A stretch of 64,000 nucleotides of DNA from JAIEPM01 sp964546815 (GTDB lineage Bacteria; Cyanobacteriota; Vampirovibrionia; Obscuribacterales; Obscuribacteraceae), in assembly GCA_964546815.1 (NCBI GenBank), contig CAZJLR010000001.1, forward strand, positions 1 through 64,000. Direction: 5' to 3'. Every line of letters starts with the position of its first letter. The first letter of the stretch is position 1. The notes below the pieces were generated by a model. That model did no database searches. It worked only from the letters and a program-made list of their open reading frames with translations, and was not told the DNA's origin. Below, one piece after another: positions 1-7,597 of this stretch. Position numbers and translations under genes: made by a program.

Positions 1-405
1 TTTTTCTATTCTCTTTGCTCCGGACCCGTTATTCTCTTTGGGACGGAAAACGCAATCAGTTCTATTTTGCGAAATGACAACATAGCAACCGGCCGACAAT
101 AAAGTTATTTCTGTGGCGGCGCATTTCCGTTTGATACCAGTAGCAAATTGAGCATACTCAATAAACCGATTGAGCGACTTTACCTGCAATACAATCAAAA
201 CAATAAAGAAAATCCACACACCTAGTGCACCAAAAAGAATTGGATAGATAGGGTCGGTTGCTCCCACATTGCCCATCATGCAAGCCCCAACGCTCACAAG
301 TGAAGCACAGAACAGGTAAAGGACAACCTGAAAAACAAGACCAGACCTGCAGCTTTTTACAGCCTCGCGAAAGTCACTGTCCAGGTCATCAACACTCGAA
401 AACAT
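1..405 (-). CDS. Membrane protein of unknown function, cut by the left edge
   Basis: An open frame of 135 codons starts at an ATG at 403-405 and runs off the window without a stop, so the C-terminus is missing. A near-perfect ribosome binding site (AAGGAGTGATT) lies just upstream at 410-420, which fixes the start. The protein begins MFSSVDDLDSDFREAV, has two hydrophobic segments at about residues 24-45 and 52-72, then a soluble part that keeps two cysteines. I do not recognise the family. It is followed on the same strand by a second membrane protein upstream (511-987), so the two may be co-transcribed. Confidence 0.7.
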   Translation of the reverse strand, partial: MFSSVDDLDSDFREAVKSCRSGLVFQVVLYLFCASLVSVGACMMGNVGATDPIYPILFGALGVWIFFIVLIVLQVKSLNRFIEYAQFATGIKRKCAATEITLLSAGCYVVISQNRTDCVFRPKENNGSGAKRIEK

Positions 406-510
406 TGCTAATCACTCCTTAAATAACGAACGTGTCTATTCAACACCTGCGCCGTGAGGGGTTAGTGACGCGAATGTGGCATCATTGGGTCTTTGTGTTA
501 ATTAGAGTCC

Positions 511-987
511 TCACGGCAGGCTGTCATCTTGCCCAGGTCTAACTTGGATAAATTTGTAAGTCGTTGGCTCAGGCTGAGGATCTAGCAGCAAGGGAATTAG
601 GGCTGAAATTGCAATTAGGACTGTTCCACATAACTCCATTTTTGAAATGTTAGAGTTAGCCTCTTGCCTCCGGAGAACGAAGAGACTAAGGCAAACAACA
701 ATGAAAAACAGCCAAAATACAATGTAGTGGGGACAAAACACCTTAAAGAAGCTCTCTGTTAAGGTCACAGTAGTAAACCTACCGAGCTGGTCTACCAGAA
801 AGGGCGTAGAAGAATAAACAAGAAATACCAGAGCTGCAATTGTTAGGACGTTCGCAATCAAATTCCCGAGGCTCTCAGCCTGACTTCCTTTTATAAATCG
901 CCGGTTTCTCAAGCTGCAAATAATGCCTGCAAACAAAAGTACGCCTTGGGCCAAGGTAAATATGGCGTTTGGACATCCAAAATTCAA
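511..987 (-). CDS. Four-helix membrane protein, unknown function
   Basis: A 158-aa protein with about four hydrophobic helices (roughly residues 8-27, 42-62, 88-106 and 118-136) and a short polar C-terminus. No catalytic motif is visible and I do not recognise the family. It reads in the same direction as the truncated membrane protein at 1-405, with about 100 bases between them. The start is the ATG at 985-987; no strong ribosome binding site is obvious, so a slightly different start is possible. Confidence 0.55.
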   Translation of the reverse strand: MNFGCPNAIFTLAQGVLLFAGIICSLRNRRFIKGSQAESLGNLIANVLTIAALVFLVYSSTPFLVDQLGRFTTVTLTESFFKVFCPHYIVFWLFFIVVCLSLFVLRRQEANSNISKMELCGTVLIAISALIPLLLDPQPEPTTYKFIQVRPGQDDSLP

Positions 988-1450
988 TGCTGCTTACTCC
1001 CGCCTCAGCCTGCATAATCTATTCAATCATCTCAATGGATCCATCACAACCAATTCAAAAGAATCAGAAGCTTAAGAATGCCGTCCTTCAATTTTAGTGT
1101 GTCAAGGTGCTTTCGAACTTTCCTATCTCTTCAAGCTTTCCTCGTAAAGCTTGTACTGTTCCGTCAGCAGGAAGCTGCTAGTGGATTGTGATTTGCCTGC
1201 ACCCATCTATCCGGCACAGTATGCGTCACAGCGCCAATTCATCGTGATACTACGAAGAGCAAGTTCGGTTTTGACAAATACTTGCCAAACCAGCAACCTA
1301 AACTCTAAGTGACCACTGAAGTTTTCATCAAGGCTAAAAAGAGAAATCATGCGTTATAAGCTTAGGGAGTCACTGCATAACAAGCTACTACTCTCGCTAT
1401 CTAGAAAATGATTGAGCGCAGAGAAAGAGACACAATCGGGAGAGACGCTG
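988..1450. other. Intergenic stretch without a recognisable gene
   Basis: The region lies between the divergent genes at 511-987 (minus) and 1451-1792 (plus), so it should hold both promoters. I see only short frames without family resemblance, no strong hairpin and no repeat. Short minus-strand frames near 1354-1621 overlap the real plus-strand gene and look like shadows. Confidence 0.5.
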
Positions 1451-1792
1451 ATGACAGTTGATAATGAGATATTGGGAAAGCTGGACAAAGGACTTGAAGA
1501 AAATGACGGTTGTTCTATGATGGAATATTTGAAATCTATGCCATTCTCTGAGCAGCGAAGTCTTTTTGAAGAGCTCAAAGCGAAGCATCAATCCGAGAAT
1601 GGAAAGCTGTCTTTTTGGCAAACTGATTCACCGTCTGGTCAGCCTGGTTTTGAGTTCAAAACCGATAACAAAAGCCTTTTCTTTAGTCGCAATAGCGAAG
1701 CATCGGGCAATCAGTATCTTGAATGCAAGTCGTTTGAAGGAGGTAAGTTGACAAAGCAGGGTGGCGTTTTCCAATCAGACCATCAGAAGTAG
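1451..1792 (+). CDS. Small hypothetical protein
   Basis: A soluble protein of about 113 aa starting MTVDNEILGKLDKGLEEND; the frame is open upstream to 1412, but the ATG at 1451 is the better start. The sequence is polar, with a short helical N-terminus and a serine- and glycine-rich C-terminal half. There is no signal peptide and no known motif. It precedes the membrane/coiled-coil protein at 1857 by 64 bases on the same strand, so a two-gene unit is possible. Function unknown; it may be lineage-specific. Confidence 0.5.
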   Translation: MTVDNEILGKLDKGLEENDGCSMMEYLKSMPFSEQRSLFEELKAKHQSENGKLSFWQTDSPSGQPGFEFKTDNKSLFFSRNSEASGNQYLECKSFEGGKLTKQGGVFQSDHQK

Positions 1793-1856
1793 CTAAACAA
1801 TAGAATCCGCAACAGGGCGAATCTAGCAATCTGATCAACAAAGCACGGAGGCAACG

Positions 1857-2288
1857 ATGCATATAGAGCAAGGTTCCGGCAAGGATAAAGCTGAATTAGC
1901 AAATAGCGAGAACCTTTGGCATATCAGACTGGCTCTGGTTCTTGCCAGTCCGTTGGTGGCAATTAGTGTGTTCGTGGTGGTGGTGTGTCTCGCAGCCATT
2001 GCAGCAAAGATGCCTTTTGTAATCCATGAGTATGCCCCCTGGGCGTTGGTTGCTTTTGCAACAATAGGTCTTGTTTCCGCAATGAAAGAGCGCGTTTCCT
2101 ACAAACGCGTCGCCCAAGAACTGGAAGCTCGCTGTACTCATTTGCAGCATGAGCTGGCAGAAACAAAACAGCAGGTTCTCACTTTAGAAGAAGGGCTTAG
2201 TTTCCATCAGTCCTTAGAGAAAAGTGCAAACCTCAGCAAAGATGTTCCAGCAATCATAAAGCTCAATCAAGGAAATCGTGTCCATTAG
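1857..2288 (+). CDS. Membrane protein with C-terminal coiled coil
   Basis: A 143-aa protein. A short polar N-terminus is followed by two hydrophobic helices (about residues 24-46 and 54-76), then a long amphipathic helix (about 85-125) rich in Glu, Gln and Leu, typical of a coiled coil facing the cytoplasm. A good ribosome binding site (CGGAGG) sits 5 bases before the ATG. The family is not recognised; the layout suits a small membrane-anchored oligomeric scaffold, but that is only inference. Confidence 0.6.
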   Translation: MHIEQGSGKDKAELANSENLWHIRLALVLASPLVAISVFVVVVCLAAIAAKMPFVIHEYAPWALVAFATIGLVSAMKERVSYKRVAQELEARCTHLQHELAETKQQVLTLEEGLSFHQSLEKSANLSKDVPAIIKLNQGNRVH

Positions 2289-2323
2289 CGGCTTCGATTC
2301 TTGATTCCCGTGAGACTAGCAAC

Positions 2324-2350
2324 ATAGCAAAAAATAGCATAATTTGCTAT
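2324..2350. promoter_or_regulatory. Candidate operator of the parDE pair
   Basis: Three copies of the half-site ATAGCA/TGCTAT lie 54-80 bases before parD: ATAGCA at 2324-2329, ATAGCA at 2334-2339 and its complement TGCTAT at 2345-2350. The last two form an inverted repeat with a 5-base AT-rich spacer. Ribbon-helix-helix antitoxins such as ParD normally bind short palindromes over their own promoter, so this is the likely autoregulatory site. The role is inferred from position and symmetry. Confidence 0.5.
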
Positions 2351-2403
2351 CATAAATCTCGGATGAATTAAATCTGTGGGATTTTGGGGGCAACATCCAA
2401 GCT

Positions 2404-2679
2404 ATGAACGTATCACTTACACCTGAGTTGGAAGCTCTGATTGACGAACGAGTGAAAAGCGGACTGTACAGCTCCGCCAGCGAAGTTATCCGCGAAGCTC
2501 TCCGTCTCTTCATGGAACGCGACCAGCTCAAGCAATTGAAGCTCGATGAACTAAAACGCCAAATTCAAACCGGCGTCGATGCCTCCAATTCCGGCCAAGT
2601 CGTCTCTGAAGACGCAGTACTGGAGCGCATTGCGTCAAGGCGCGACCGTGCACTTGCTAAGAAAGATCAAGTCAAGTGA
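2404..2679 (+). CDS. parD: ParD-type antitoxin (ribbon-helix-helix)
   Basis: A 91-aa antitoxin of a type II toxin-antitoxin pair. The N-terminal 45 residues match the CopG/ParD ribbon-helix-helix fold: strand MNVSLTPELEALIDERV, then the typical GLYSSASEVIREALRLF. The charged C-terminus (about 50-91) would wrap and neutralise the toxin. Dimers of this fold bind palindromic DNA, and a candidate palindrome lies just upstream. The gene overlaps the toxin gene by four bases (GTGA), which couples their translation. The family call is firm; binding to the upstream site is inferred. Confidence 0.9.
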   Translation: MNVSLTPELEALIDERVKSGLYSSASEVIREALRLFMERDQLKQLKLDELKRQIQTGVDASNSGQVVSEDAVLERIASRRDRALAKKDQVK

Positions 2680-2969
2680 CTCACGTCCGTTTCACAGAAC
2701 CAGCCTCCCAAGACCTTGAAGAGATTTACGACTATATTGCGCTAGACAACATAGAGGCAGCCGAACGCCTTATAGATAGACTTAAGAAGCGCTGGACAGC
2801 AGCCAGCGAAAATCCAGGCATTGGGCGCAAGCGTGATCAATGGCTGCCAGAGCTGCGCAGTGTCCGTGAAGGCAACTATCTGATTCTTTACCGACAAATT
2901 GAAGTCGGTGTCGAAATAGTTCGAATCCTGCACGGCGCCCGGGACATTGAGTCTCTGTTTGATTCTTAG
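2676..2969 (+). CDS. parE: ParE/RelE-superfamily toxin
   Basis: A 97-aa basic protein of the ParE/RelE fold. Typical marks are the N-terminal TEPASQDLEEIYDYIA, the middle GIGRKRDQ and the C-terminal YLILYRQ...VEIVRILHGARD. ParE members usually poison DNA gyrase, whereas RelE members cut mRNA; sequence alone does not settle which applies here. Translation begins at a GTG whose last two bases are shared with the parD stop. Length and order antitoxin-toxin are those of an intact system. Confidence 0.9.
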   Translation: MTHVRFTEPASQDLEEIYDYIALDNIEAAERLIDRLKKRWTAASENPGIGRKRDQWLPELRSVREGNYLILYRQIEVGVEIVRILHGARDIESLFDS

Positions 2970-3344
2970 AGATCGGCCAGACGGCTTGGGTCGACTCTCA
3001 AATTGTGCGGCAAATCCAAGCTCTAACGACTCGATTATTCATTAGTAACACTCTTAGATTGCATTGCAATAAGTTTGGCAGACTAGTTGTAGAGCGAAAT
3101 ATATCAAATTCCAGAATGCTTAAAAGTTGAGTCGTGAAGATGCTCCGGACGCGAACCAAAGCGCAATCTTCACTATTTGATATTCATCCTGCATCATCTT
3201 GACCTCGTTTGCTTTTTTATAAAAGGTTTCACGATTGCCTTAGCAATGAAAGCAATCCAGGTTCTAATTTCTGTGTCTTCTCTAAAGCCATGGGCTAAGA
3301 TGGTTAATCAATAGCCCACACTCAGGCGCCGCCAGAAGCAGACC
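2970..3344. other. Intergenic stretch without a recognisable gene
   Basis: This lies between parE and the response-regulator gene, both on the plus strand. I see no frame longer than about 40 codons, no clear terminator hairpin with a T-run after parE, and no repeat. It should hold the promoter of the 3345 gene. Confidence 0.5.
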
Positions 3345-4406
3345 ATGAAAAACGAACAAGAGCCTGAGCCAGAAGAACCAAAGAAACAGCTTCAGACAGA
3401 CCGCGGCGGCGCCGGACGTGGAGACAAAACGGCAATTGGAACTGGCGGCAATGATGACGATGATTGGGCAGAGTTGCCAGACACTTCTGAAGTTAGAACA
3501 TTTATTTGGATGAACCAGGATATTTTGCGCCAGGGTGTTCGCGCCATGCTCGAACCTGTGGCAAGAATAGTTGGTGAAGCAGACGAGGCTGAAATCGCAA
3601 TTTCCGAGATCTCGCGACTCAAGCCAGCAATAGTCATTTTCGACTGCAACTGCCATGGTCGAAATCCTGCGGAAATTTCCAAACAATTTAAGGGACTTTC
3701 CACGGCACCAACTTTTCTTGTTTACTCAGACAGTTTTCAAATCAGTAAATATTACAGCAGACTGTTACGGGCAGGCGTAAAAGTATTTTGCTTGAACAGC
3801 TCGGGCATTCGATTTGCCTTTGACCAAGCTATGAAAGGGCAGGCATATTGTGATTCCAGAATTTTGGAGTTAGTTAGCCAAACTCCTACCAATACAATGC
3901 TCAAGACACCACTTACACCCCGTGAAATCGAAGTACTAATTCGTCTTGATCTCAGAAACTCAGAAATTGCAGAAGAACTGGATATAAGAGAGAAAACTGT
4001 CATAAAGCATATTGAATGCATACTCGCAAAGTTGAAAGTGCCAACCAGGACAGCTGCGGCTTTAGAAGCCGTCCAGCTGGGTTACACATTACTTCCCATA
4101 ATGCCTGCCCGAGACCTGGAGACTAGTATCACTCAAGAACAGAAAGATGCTGAAGCAATCGCGCACTGGGCGATCGATCGCCAAAAGAAACGACGGCGGA
4201 AAGCAAAGCTTAAGTCGATATCTCTCTTGCGTGAACTCACGGTTAAGGAGCTAGCACATAAGTTGGCGGTACCAGAATTGGAGATCATCAAGCGGCTAAT
4301 GCTAAAAGGATTTATGAGAACAATAAATCAAATTGTCGAGATTCCTCTCGCCCGAGAGGTGGCATCTGATTTGGGATGGAGACTCTCAGACACCGAAGAT
4401 GAGTGA
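3345..4406 (+). CDS. Atypical response regulator: pseudo-receiver, LuxR helix-turn-helix, IF2_N-like C-terminus
   Basis: A 353-aa protein. Residues 1-45 are polar. Residues 50-168 look like a receiver domain that keeps the phospho-acceptor position (Asp100 in VIFDCN) but has Asn-Gln where the acidic pair should be (WMNQD) and Asn instead of the conserved Lys (CLNSSG), so normal phosphorylation is doubtful. Residues 188-248 are a LuxR/NarL helix-turn-helix (TPREIEVLIRL, SEIAEELDIREKTVIKHI). After a basic linker (279-290), residues 297-348 resemble the N-terminal domain of initiation factor IF2: TVKELAHKLAVPELEIIKRL then MRTINQ. It is likely a transcription factor; the role of the last domain is unknown. 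Confidence 0.8.
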   Translation: MKNEQEPEPEEPKKQLQTDRGGAGRGDKTAIGTGGNDDDDWAELPDTSEVRTFIWMNQDILRQGVRAMLEPVARIVGEADEAEIAISEISRLKPAIVIFDCNCHGRNPAEISKQFKGLSTAPTFLVYSDSFQISKYYSRLLRAGVKVFCLNSSGIRFAFDQAMKGQAYCDSRILELVSQTPTNTMLKTPLTPREIEVLIRLDLRNSEIAEELDIREKTVIKHIECILAKLKVPTRTAAALEAVQLGYTLLPIMPARDLETSITQEQKDAEAIAHWAIDRQKKRRRKAKLKSISLLRELTVKELAHKLAVPELEIIKRLMLKGFMRTINQIVEIPLAREVASDLGWRLSDTEDE

Positions 4407-4512
4407 TGCTAACAAATCAGAAATTGCATAGTGCGCTCTCACAACCATTGCTTATACGGTCAATACCATCCGCATCAGGAAGAATCATTTTAAGAATGTG
4501 AAATCTATCAGC

Positions 4513-4965
4513 TCAGTCAGCATGAGTGTATGGATTTCCCGGAATTGCAATTAGCTGCGGAGGAGTGCCAGGGACAACCACAAATTTTAGCCATGAATCA
4601 ATGCGACCCTCCATCTTATTCCATCGACGAAGCGTCGGTAATGAGCTTTGGGACAAGCTCCAGTAAGGTCGCTTTGATTGCAATTCATGGGAATGATTTG
4701 CCTCCGGGTGCTTGATACTTTGAAGATTTTGTTCGGGACTCAACTCAGGAGCTTCGCCAGGACCCGGTCTTAGTCGAAAAGTATATCCACGAAGAGAAAG
4801 ATCATTATCCTTCTCGTGCAAAGCCAGGGTTCCGACAGGCTTGGTGATTAGCAAACAAGCATTTTCGTTCTCAGACTTACTCTGCGCAAGCGCGTCGCTC
4901 ACGAAGCCTTTTTGAAACCCCGCGGCGCATATCAAAACGATGATTAAGGACGTTATTGATTTCAC
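4513..4965 (-). CDS. Secreted protein of unknown function
   Basis: A 150-aa protein with a clear signal peptide: basic start MKSITS, hydrophobic LIIVLICAAGF, and a cleavage-like site near ALAQS. The mature part is polar with several prolines and no known motif. The start is a GTG at 4963-4965, the only reasonable initiator in frame. The start region belongs to a diverged repeat shared with 6744-6895, so the gene may have arisen within a local duplication. No family recognised. Confidence 0.55.
   Translation of the reverse strand: MKSITSLIIVLICAAGFQKGFVSDALAQSKSENENACLLITKPVGTLALHEKDNDLSLRGYTFRLRPGPGEAPELSPEQNLQSIKHPEANHSHELQSKRPYWSLSQSSLPTLRRWNKMEGRIDSWLKFVVVPGTPPQLIAIPGNPYTHAD
4662..4685. 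repeat. Repeat pair 1, copy A
   Basis: The 24 bases starting AGTAAGGTCGCTTTG are identical to those at 6015-6038; the following 15 bases are similar but diverged. Copy A lies inside the 3' half of the secreted-protein gene at 4513-4965, copy B between genes. Confidence 0.85.
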
Positions 4966-5095
4966 TCAAATTAGTACTTGCAGGGAACAATTTCATCTTA
5001 CAGCAAATCTGGTTTAAGGAACGTATACGGTGACAATGCGCAGTCTCCATCACTTCTTCGAAGCGGGTGCTGAAATTATGCTCGTGCTTTATCAA
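4939..5095. repeat. Repeat pair 2, copy A
   Basis: This segment aligns over about 150 bases with 6744-6895, sharing blocks such as CTCAAATTA, TTTCATCTTAC (TTCATCTTAC in copy B), CAAATCTG and CCATCACTTC. Both copies sit at and upstream of the 5' end of a minus-strand gene (4513-4965 and 6267-6683), so a promoter/leader region was duplicated. The GTG start of copy A is ATA in copy B. Confidence 0.7.
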
Positions 5096-5480
5096 TTCCT
5101 GGCCCTATGCAGAAGCTGTCCTTTTGGTGGAATCAGCACCGAAAACGATCATGTTAGGTCCTGAATATCAATGAAAAACAATTGTCATCGTCGGGCGTAC
5201 TACGACCAGCACTAAAAGCTTGCAGAACACAGCAAGCGAGAATTGGTGCCTGACCATATACGTTATATTTTTTTTCGTCCCCGAAGCTGGAAACTACTGC
5301 TTGATATGAGTTTTTGTCTTCGGAGTTTTCGACACCAGGCACCAAATACAGTGACCTGCTGATATTCAACCGAGTTCAAGCATTATTGGGGCATCTGCAC
5401 GAGAAATTAAGCAGGAATGCTCGTGGAAATTGGGATTTTCACGATGTTCGGAAAATTCTAGTCGAGTTAGACTCAGCAGT
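4966..5480. other. Intergenic stretch with duplicated and decayed sequence
   Basis: Besides repeat 2A, this stretch holds the left copy of repeat pair 3 (5280-5397). A minus-strand frame at 5154-5369 is open but overlaps the repeat and has no ribosome binding site or family resemblance, so I do not call it a gene. Confidence 0.5.
5280..5397 (+). pseudogene. Decayed coding fragment, repeat pair 3 copy A
   Basis: Read in the plus-strand frame that contains SSEFSTPGTKY and IFNRVQALLG, this segment aligns with APKFSTLRT and IFNLVQESLG at 9630-9725. The similarity is in one reading frame of both copies and is flanked in both by an in-frame stop just before it, which suggests the remains of a coding sequence. 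Copy B lacks about 18 bases. The ancestral protein is not recognised. Confidence 0.5.
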
Positions 5481-5978
5481 ATGCATGTATGCTCCATAGT
5501 CGTTTTAATAAGTTTCATGGCTGGAATAGGCTGTGGACTCTTCTTTTCTGAGATAGAAAGCAAAAGCGAAAAACGAATCGAGGAAACAAATGCAGCTTAT
5601 TACTACTGCGAGTGCGCTGACAAGTTCCATGATCAGTGCAGATTCAAGCAGGCGCTCACTTGCTATGACAGGGCCGTAATACTGAAAGTTGGGAAGAAGA
5701 ATCTTGAGCTGTATTTGGTTGCTCGTGGTGGCTGCTATGAGAAGCTGGGCGAATATGAGAAAGCTGAAAAAGACTACACACAAGCAATCACCGTAAATCC
5801 AGCTTACTCGGTTGCTTACTTTGTTCGCGGAGAGCTGCGACAAAGACAAGGGAATCAAGCCGGAGAAAGGGACTTAATTCAATCAGAACGATTAGCGAAT
5901 GCCATAGGCTCTGAGTGGAGAGCACACATAATAAAGAAGCACCCTGAAATCAACCTGCGTGAAGGGGCTTACAAGTAA
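5481..5978 (+). CDS. Membrane-anchored TPR protein
   Basis: A protein of about 165 aa. An N-terminal hydrophobic segment (about residues 3-22, VCSIVVLISFMAGIGCGLFF) acts as anchor or signal; the rest carries tetratricopeptide repeats: about 48-80 (FHDQCRFKQALTCYDRAVIL) and about 85-135 with the typical GGCYEKLGEYEKAEKDYTQAI and NPAYSVAYFVRGE. TPRs mediate protein-protein contact; the partner is unknown. The frame is open upstream to a TTG at 5430, but the ATG at 5481 places the hydrophobic segment at the N-terminus as expected. Confidence 0.75.
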   Translation: MHVCSIVVLISFMAGIGCGLFFSEIESKSEKRIEETNAAYYYCECADKFHDQCRFKQALTCYDRAVILKVGKKNLELYLVARGGCYEKLGEYEKAEKDYTQAITVNPAYSVAYFVRGELRQRQGNQAGERDLIQSERLANAIGSEWRAHIIKKHPEINLREGAYK

Positions 5979-6014
5979 GAGAAGAAGGGTGACGAGCCTG
6001 TATCGAGAAGGTCT

Positions 6015-6038
6015 AGTAAGGTCGCTTTGATTGCAATT
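6015..6038. repeat. Repeat pair 1, copy B
   Basis: Identical over 24 bases to 4662-4685. Here it lies about 35 bases after the TPR gene, in non-coding sequence. See copy A. Confidence 0.85.
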
Positions 6039-6266
6039 GATGAGAATAATTCCCAGGTTCAGGCATTGCATTTAATCGGGGCTGCGCGGATGGGTCGATT
6101 GAATCTCTAATCTATGAATAGCGACGTGCAACTGCAAAGAAGGTTGCAACATCTTGTTTGCTTCTTATGCAAAGGGTTTCTCGATAGCCTAAATCTAGGT
6201 TGTGCTTGCGAAGCGCACCAAGCCAGCTTCGCATGCGCTATGTTTTGAAGTGCCATATTTTTACAA

Positions 6267-6683
6267 CTATTTTTCGCGAGAACTCTTGGTGCCGTGCATA
6301 GGGCTGCGCCAATCAAAATAGTCGCCGTTTTCGATGTCTAAGACTCTACCATTGATCTTAACCATCTTATTATTGAGCCAAAGCACCCTAGCTTCATATT
6401 GGTGGTAATCCCAATAAATATTCCGAGGAAACATTTCCCATAGGAAATTAGCGTTATTGTTCCTCACCGCGGCTCTGATTGCGAAATCAGACATATCTCC
6501 AGAACAGAGATAGACGGAGACTCTATAATGCCCGTCCGGGGAATCGTAACTTGCAAGTCCTTCTCCATCCGGCAAATTGTTGATGCTCTTATCCCACAAG
6601 CGTGACAGTGAACACACCAACACTACGACTATAATCACCGTAATTCCGGTAATTGATTTGAGAAGCGGTGGTGATATCGTCAT
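6267..6683 (-). CDS. DUF5412-like membrane-anchored protein
   Basis: A protein of about 138 aa from the ATG at 6683 (the frame continues to a GTG at 6740). An N-terminal hydrophobic helix (about residues 9-28) is followed by an extracytoplasmic domain. The motifs SPDGHYRVSVYLC, NIYWDYHQYEARVLWL and VKINGRVLDIENGDYFDWR match the pattern I know from DUF5412 proteins, small anchored proteins of unknown function. The upstream region is a diverged copy of that preceding the gene at 4513-4965. Confidence 0.7.
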   Translation of the reverse strand: MTISPPLLKSITGITVIIVVVLVCSLSRLWDKSINNLPDGEGLASYDSPDGHYRVSVYLCSGDMSDFAIRAAVRNNNANFLWEMFPRNIYWDYHQYEARVLWLNNKMVKINGRVLDIENGDYFDWRSPMHGTKSSREK

Positions 6684-6743
6684 ACTCTCTAATTTTATAC
6701 TGTATGTACCTGCGGCTTTGCAAAGTTTGTCAGAATGCACTAA

Positions 6744-6895
6744 TAAGGTCGTTGTCGATTTATCTCAAATTATTAGTTATTTGGCACCACTTCATCTTAC
6801 GCCAAATCTGATTCAAGGAAGGCTTAGGAGTGGCAAATCACGGTCACCATCACTTCCATAAAGCGTTTGCTAAAATAATATGTGCGCAAAGCCTA
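6744..6895. repeat. Repeat pair 2, copy B
   Basis: Diverged copy of 4939-5095; lies upstream of the DUF5412-like gene. See copy A for shared blocks. Confidence 0.7.
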
Positions 6896-6903
6896 TTTTG
6901 TTA

Positions 6904-7422
6904 CTATCCTTGCCCGCGAAAAGTCTTGATTCGTTGAAAAGGTAAGTTCGACCATGAAAGGTGCAAAACTAGCCTTTGCTTCCAGCCAAGCGCGGAAGTT
7001 GGCTGGAACGGATGTTTTTGCTGCTCTGTTAAACATCTAGGTATAAGCCAATCAGGTGAGAATCCGTCCCATTTGCCTGGTAGTCCAGAAGGAAAGATTG
7101 CGTAGTCACGCGCAAACAAAAATGATGCGACATTTAGCAACCATGAGATTTTTGGAAAACAAGCCGGCCTGACTTCGAAAATTTCTATGTACAAAAGCTC
7201 TTCCTCCGAGAAGGGGGATCTCGATAGCACGTCAGCAATACGTTCGAAATCGTCACCGGCCAGATAGGAACCCTGGTATAGTTCGGAAACAGCTTGCCAG
7301 ACCTGCACTCGTTCAAGGTCTGCTCCATACTTCTCAGCTTCGGCTTTCCACAATTTGCGATTAAACAAGCTTGACCTATCTTCAAAGAATTTAGATTCTT
7401 CCCTTCTTACACAATACTCCAT
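6904..7422 (-). CDS. DUF7079-like protein
   Basis: A 172-aa soluble protein. Residues 38-130 resemble the DUF7079 pattern: VWQAVSELYQ, IADVLSRSPFSEEELLYIEIFEVRPAC, and later GKWDGFSPDWLI. These proteins are small, of unknown function, and often found in accessory clusters. The last 40 residues (after about 132) do not resemble the family and may be a species-specific tail or the result of a frameshift. No signal peptide is present. Confidence 0.6.
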   Translation of the reverse strand: MEYCVRREESKFFEDRSSLFNRKLWKAEAEKYGADLERVQVWQAVSELYQGSYLAGDDFERIADVLSRSPFSEEELLYIEIFEVRPACFPKISWLLNVASFLFARDYAIFPSGLPGKWDGFSPDWLIPRCLTEQQKHPFQPTSALGWKQRLVLHLSWSNLPFQRIKTFRGQG

Positions 7423-7468
7423 TAATTTGGTGAGAAAGAATAACTAGAGATGCAGCAAGCCAATTTTA

Positions 7469-7597
7469 TTATTCTTTCGCTCCACGGGAAATCAAATATT
7501 TTTGGATAGCTTCCGCATTTTGTTTTTTTGCAATTGCTAAAGGAGTTCGTTTCTGGCTATCGATGGCATTTATGTCAGCGCCTCTGGTGACCAATTT
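7469..7597 (-). pseudogene. Ankyrin-repeat remnant
   Basis: On the minus strand, just after an in-frame TGA (7598-7600), 42 codons read as one ankyrin unit: KLVTRGADINAIDSQKRTPL, then AIAKKQNAEAIQKYLISRGA. The segment has no start codon of its own and partly overlaps, in another frame, the end of the membrane protein at 7570-8058. The likeliest explanation is the tail of an ankyrin protein disrupted by a stop or frameshift; a +1 shift from the upstream gene would also join them. Confidence 0.55.

Noticed and set aside
2915..2940. GTTCGAATCC, like a tRNA T-loop
   Set aside because: It lies inside the well-supported parE frame and no acceptor stem or anticodon arm can be built around it.
5154..5369. 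Minus-strand 71-codon frame
   Set aside because: Overlaps a decayed duplicated segment whose similarity is in a plus-strand frame; no ribosome binding site.
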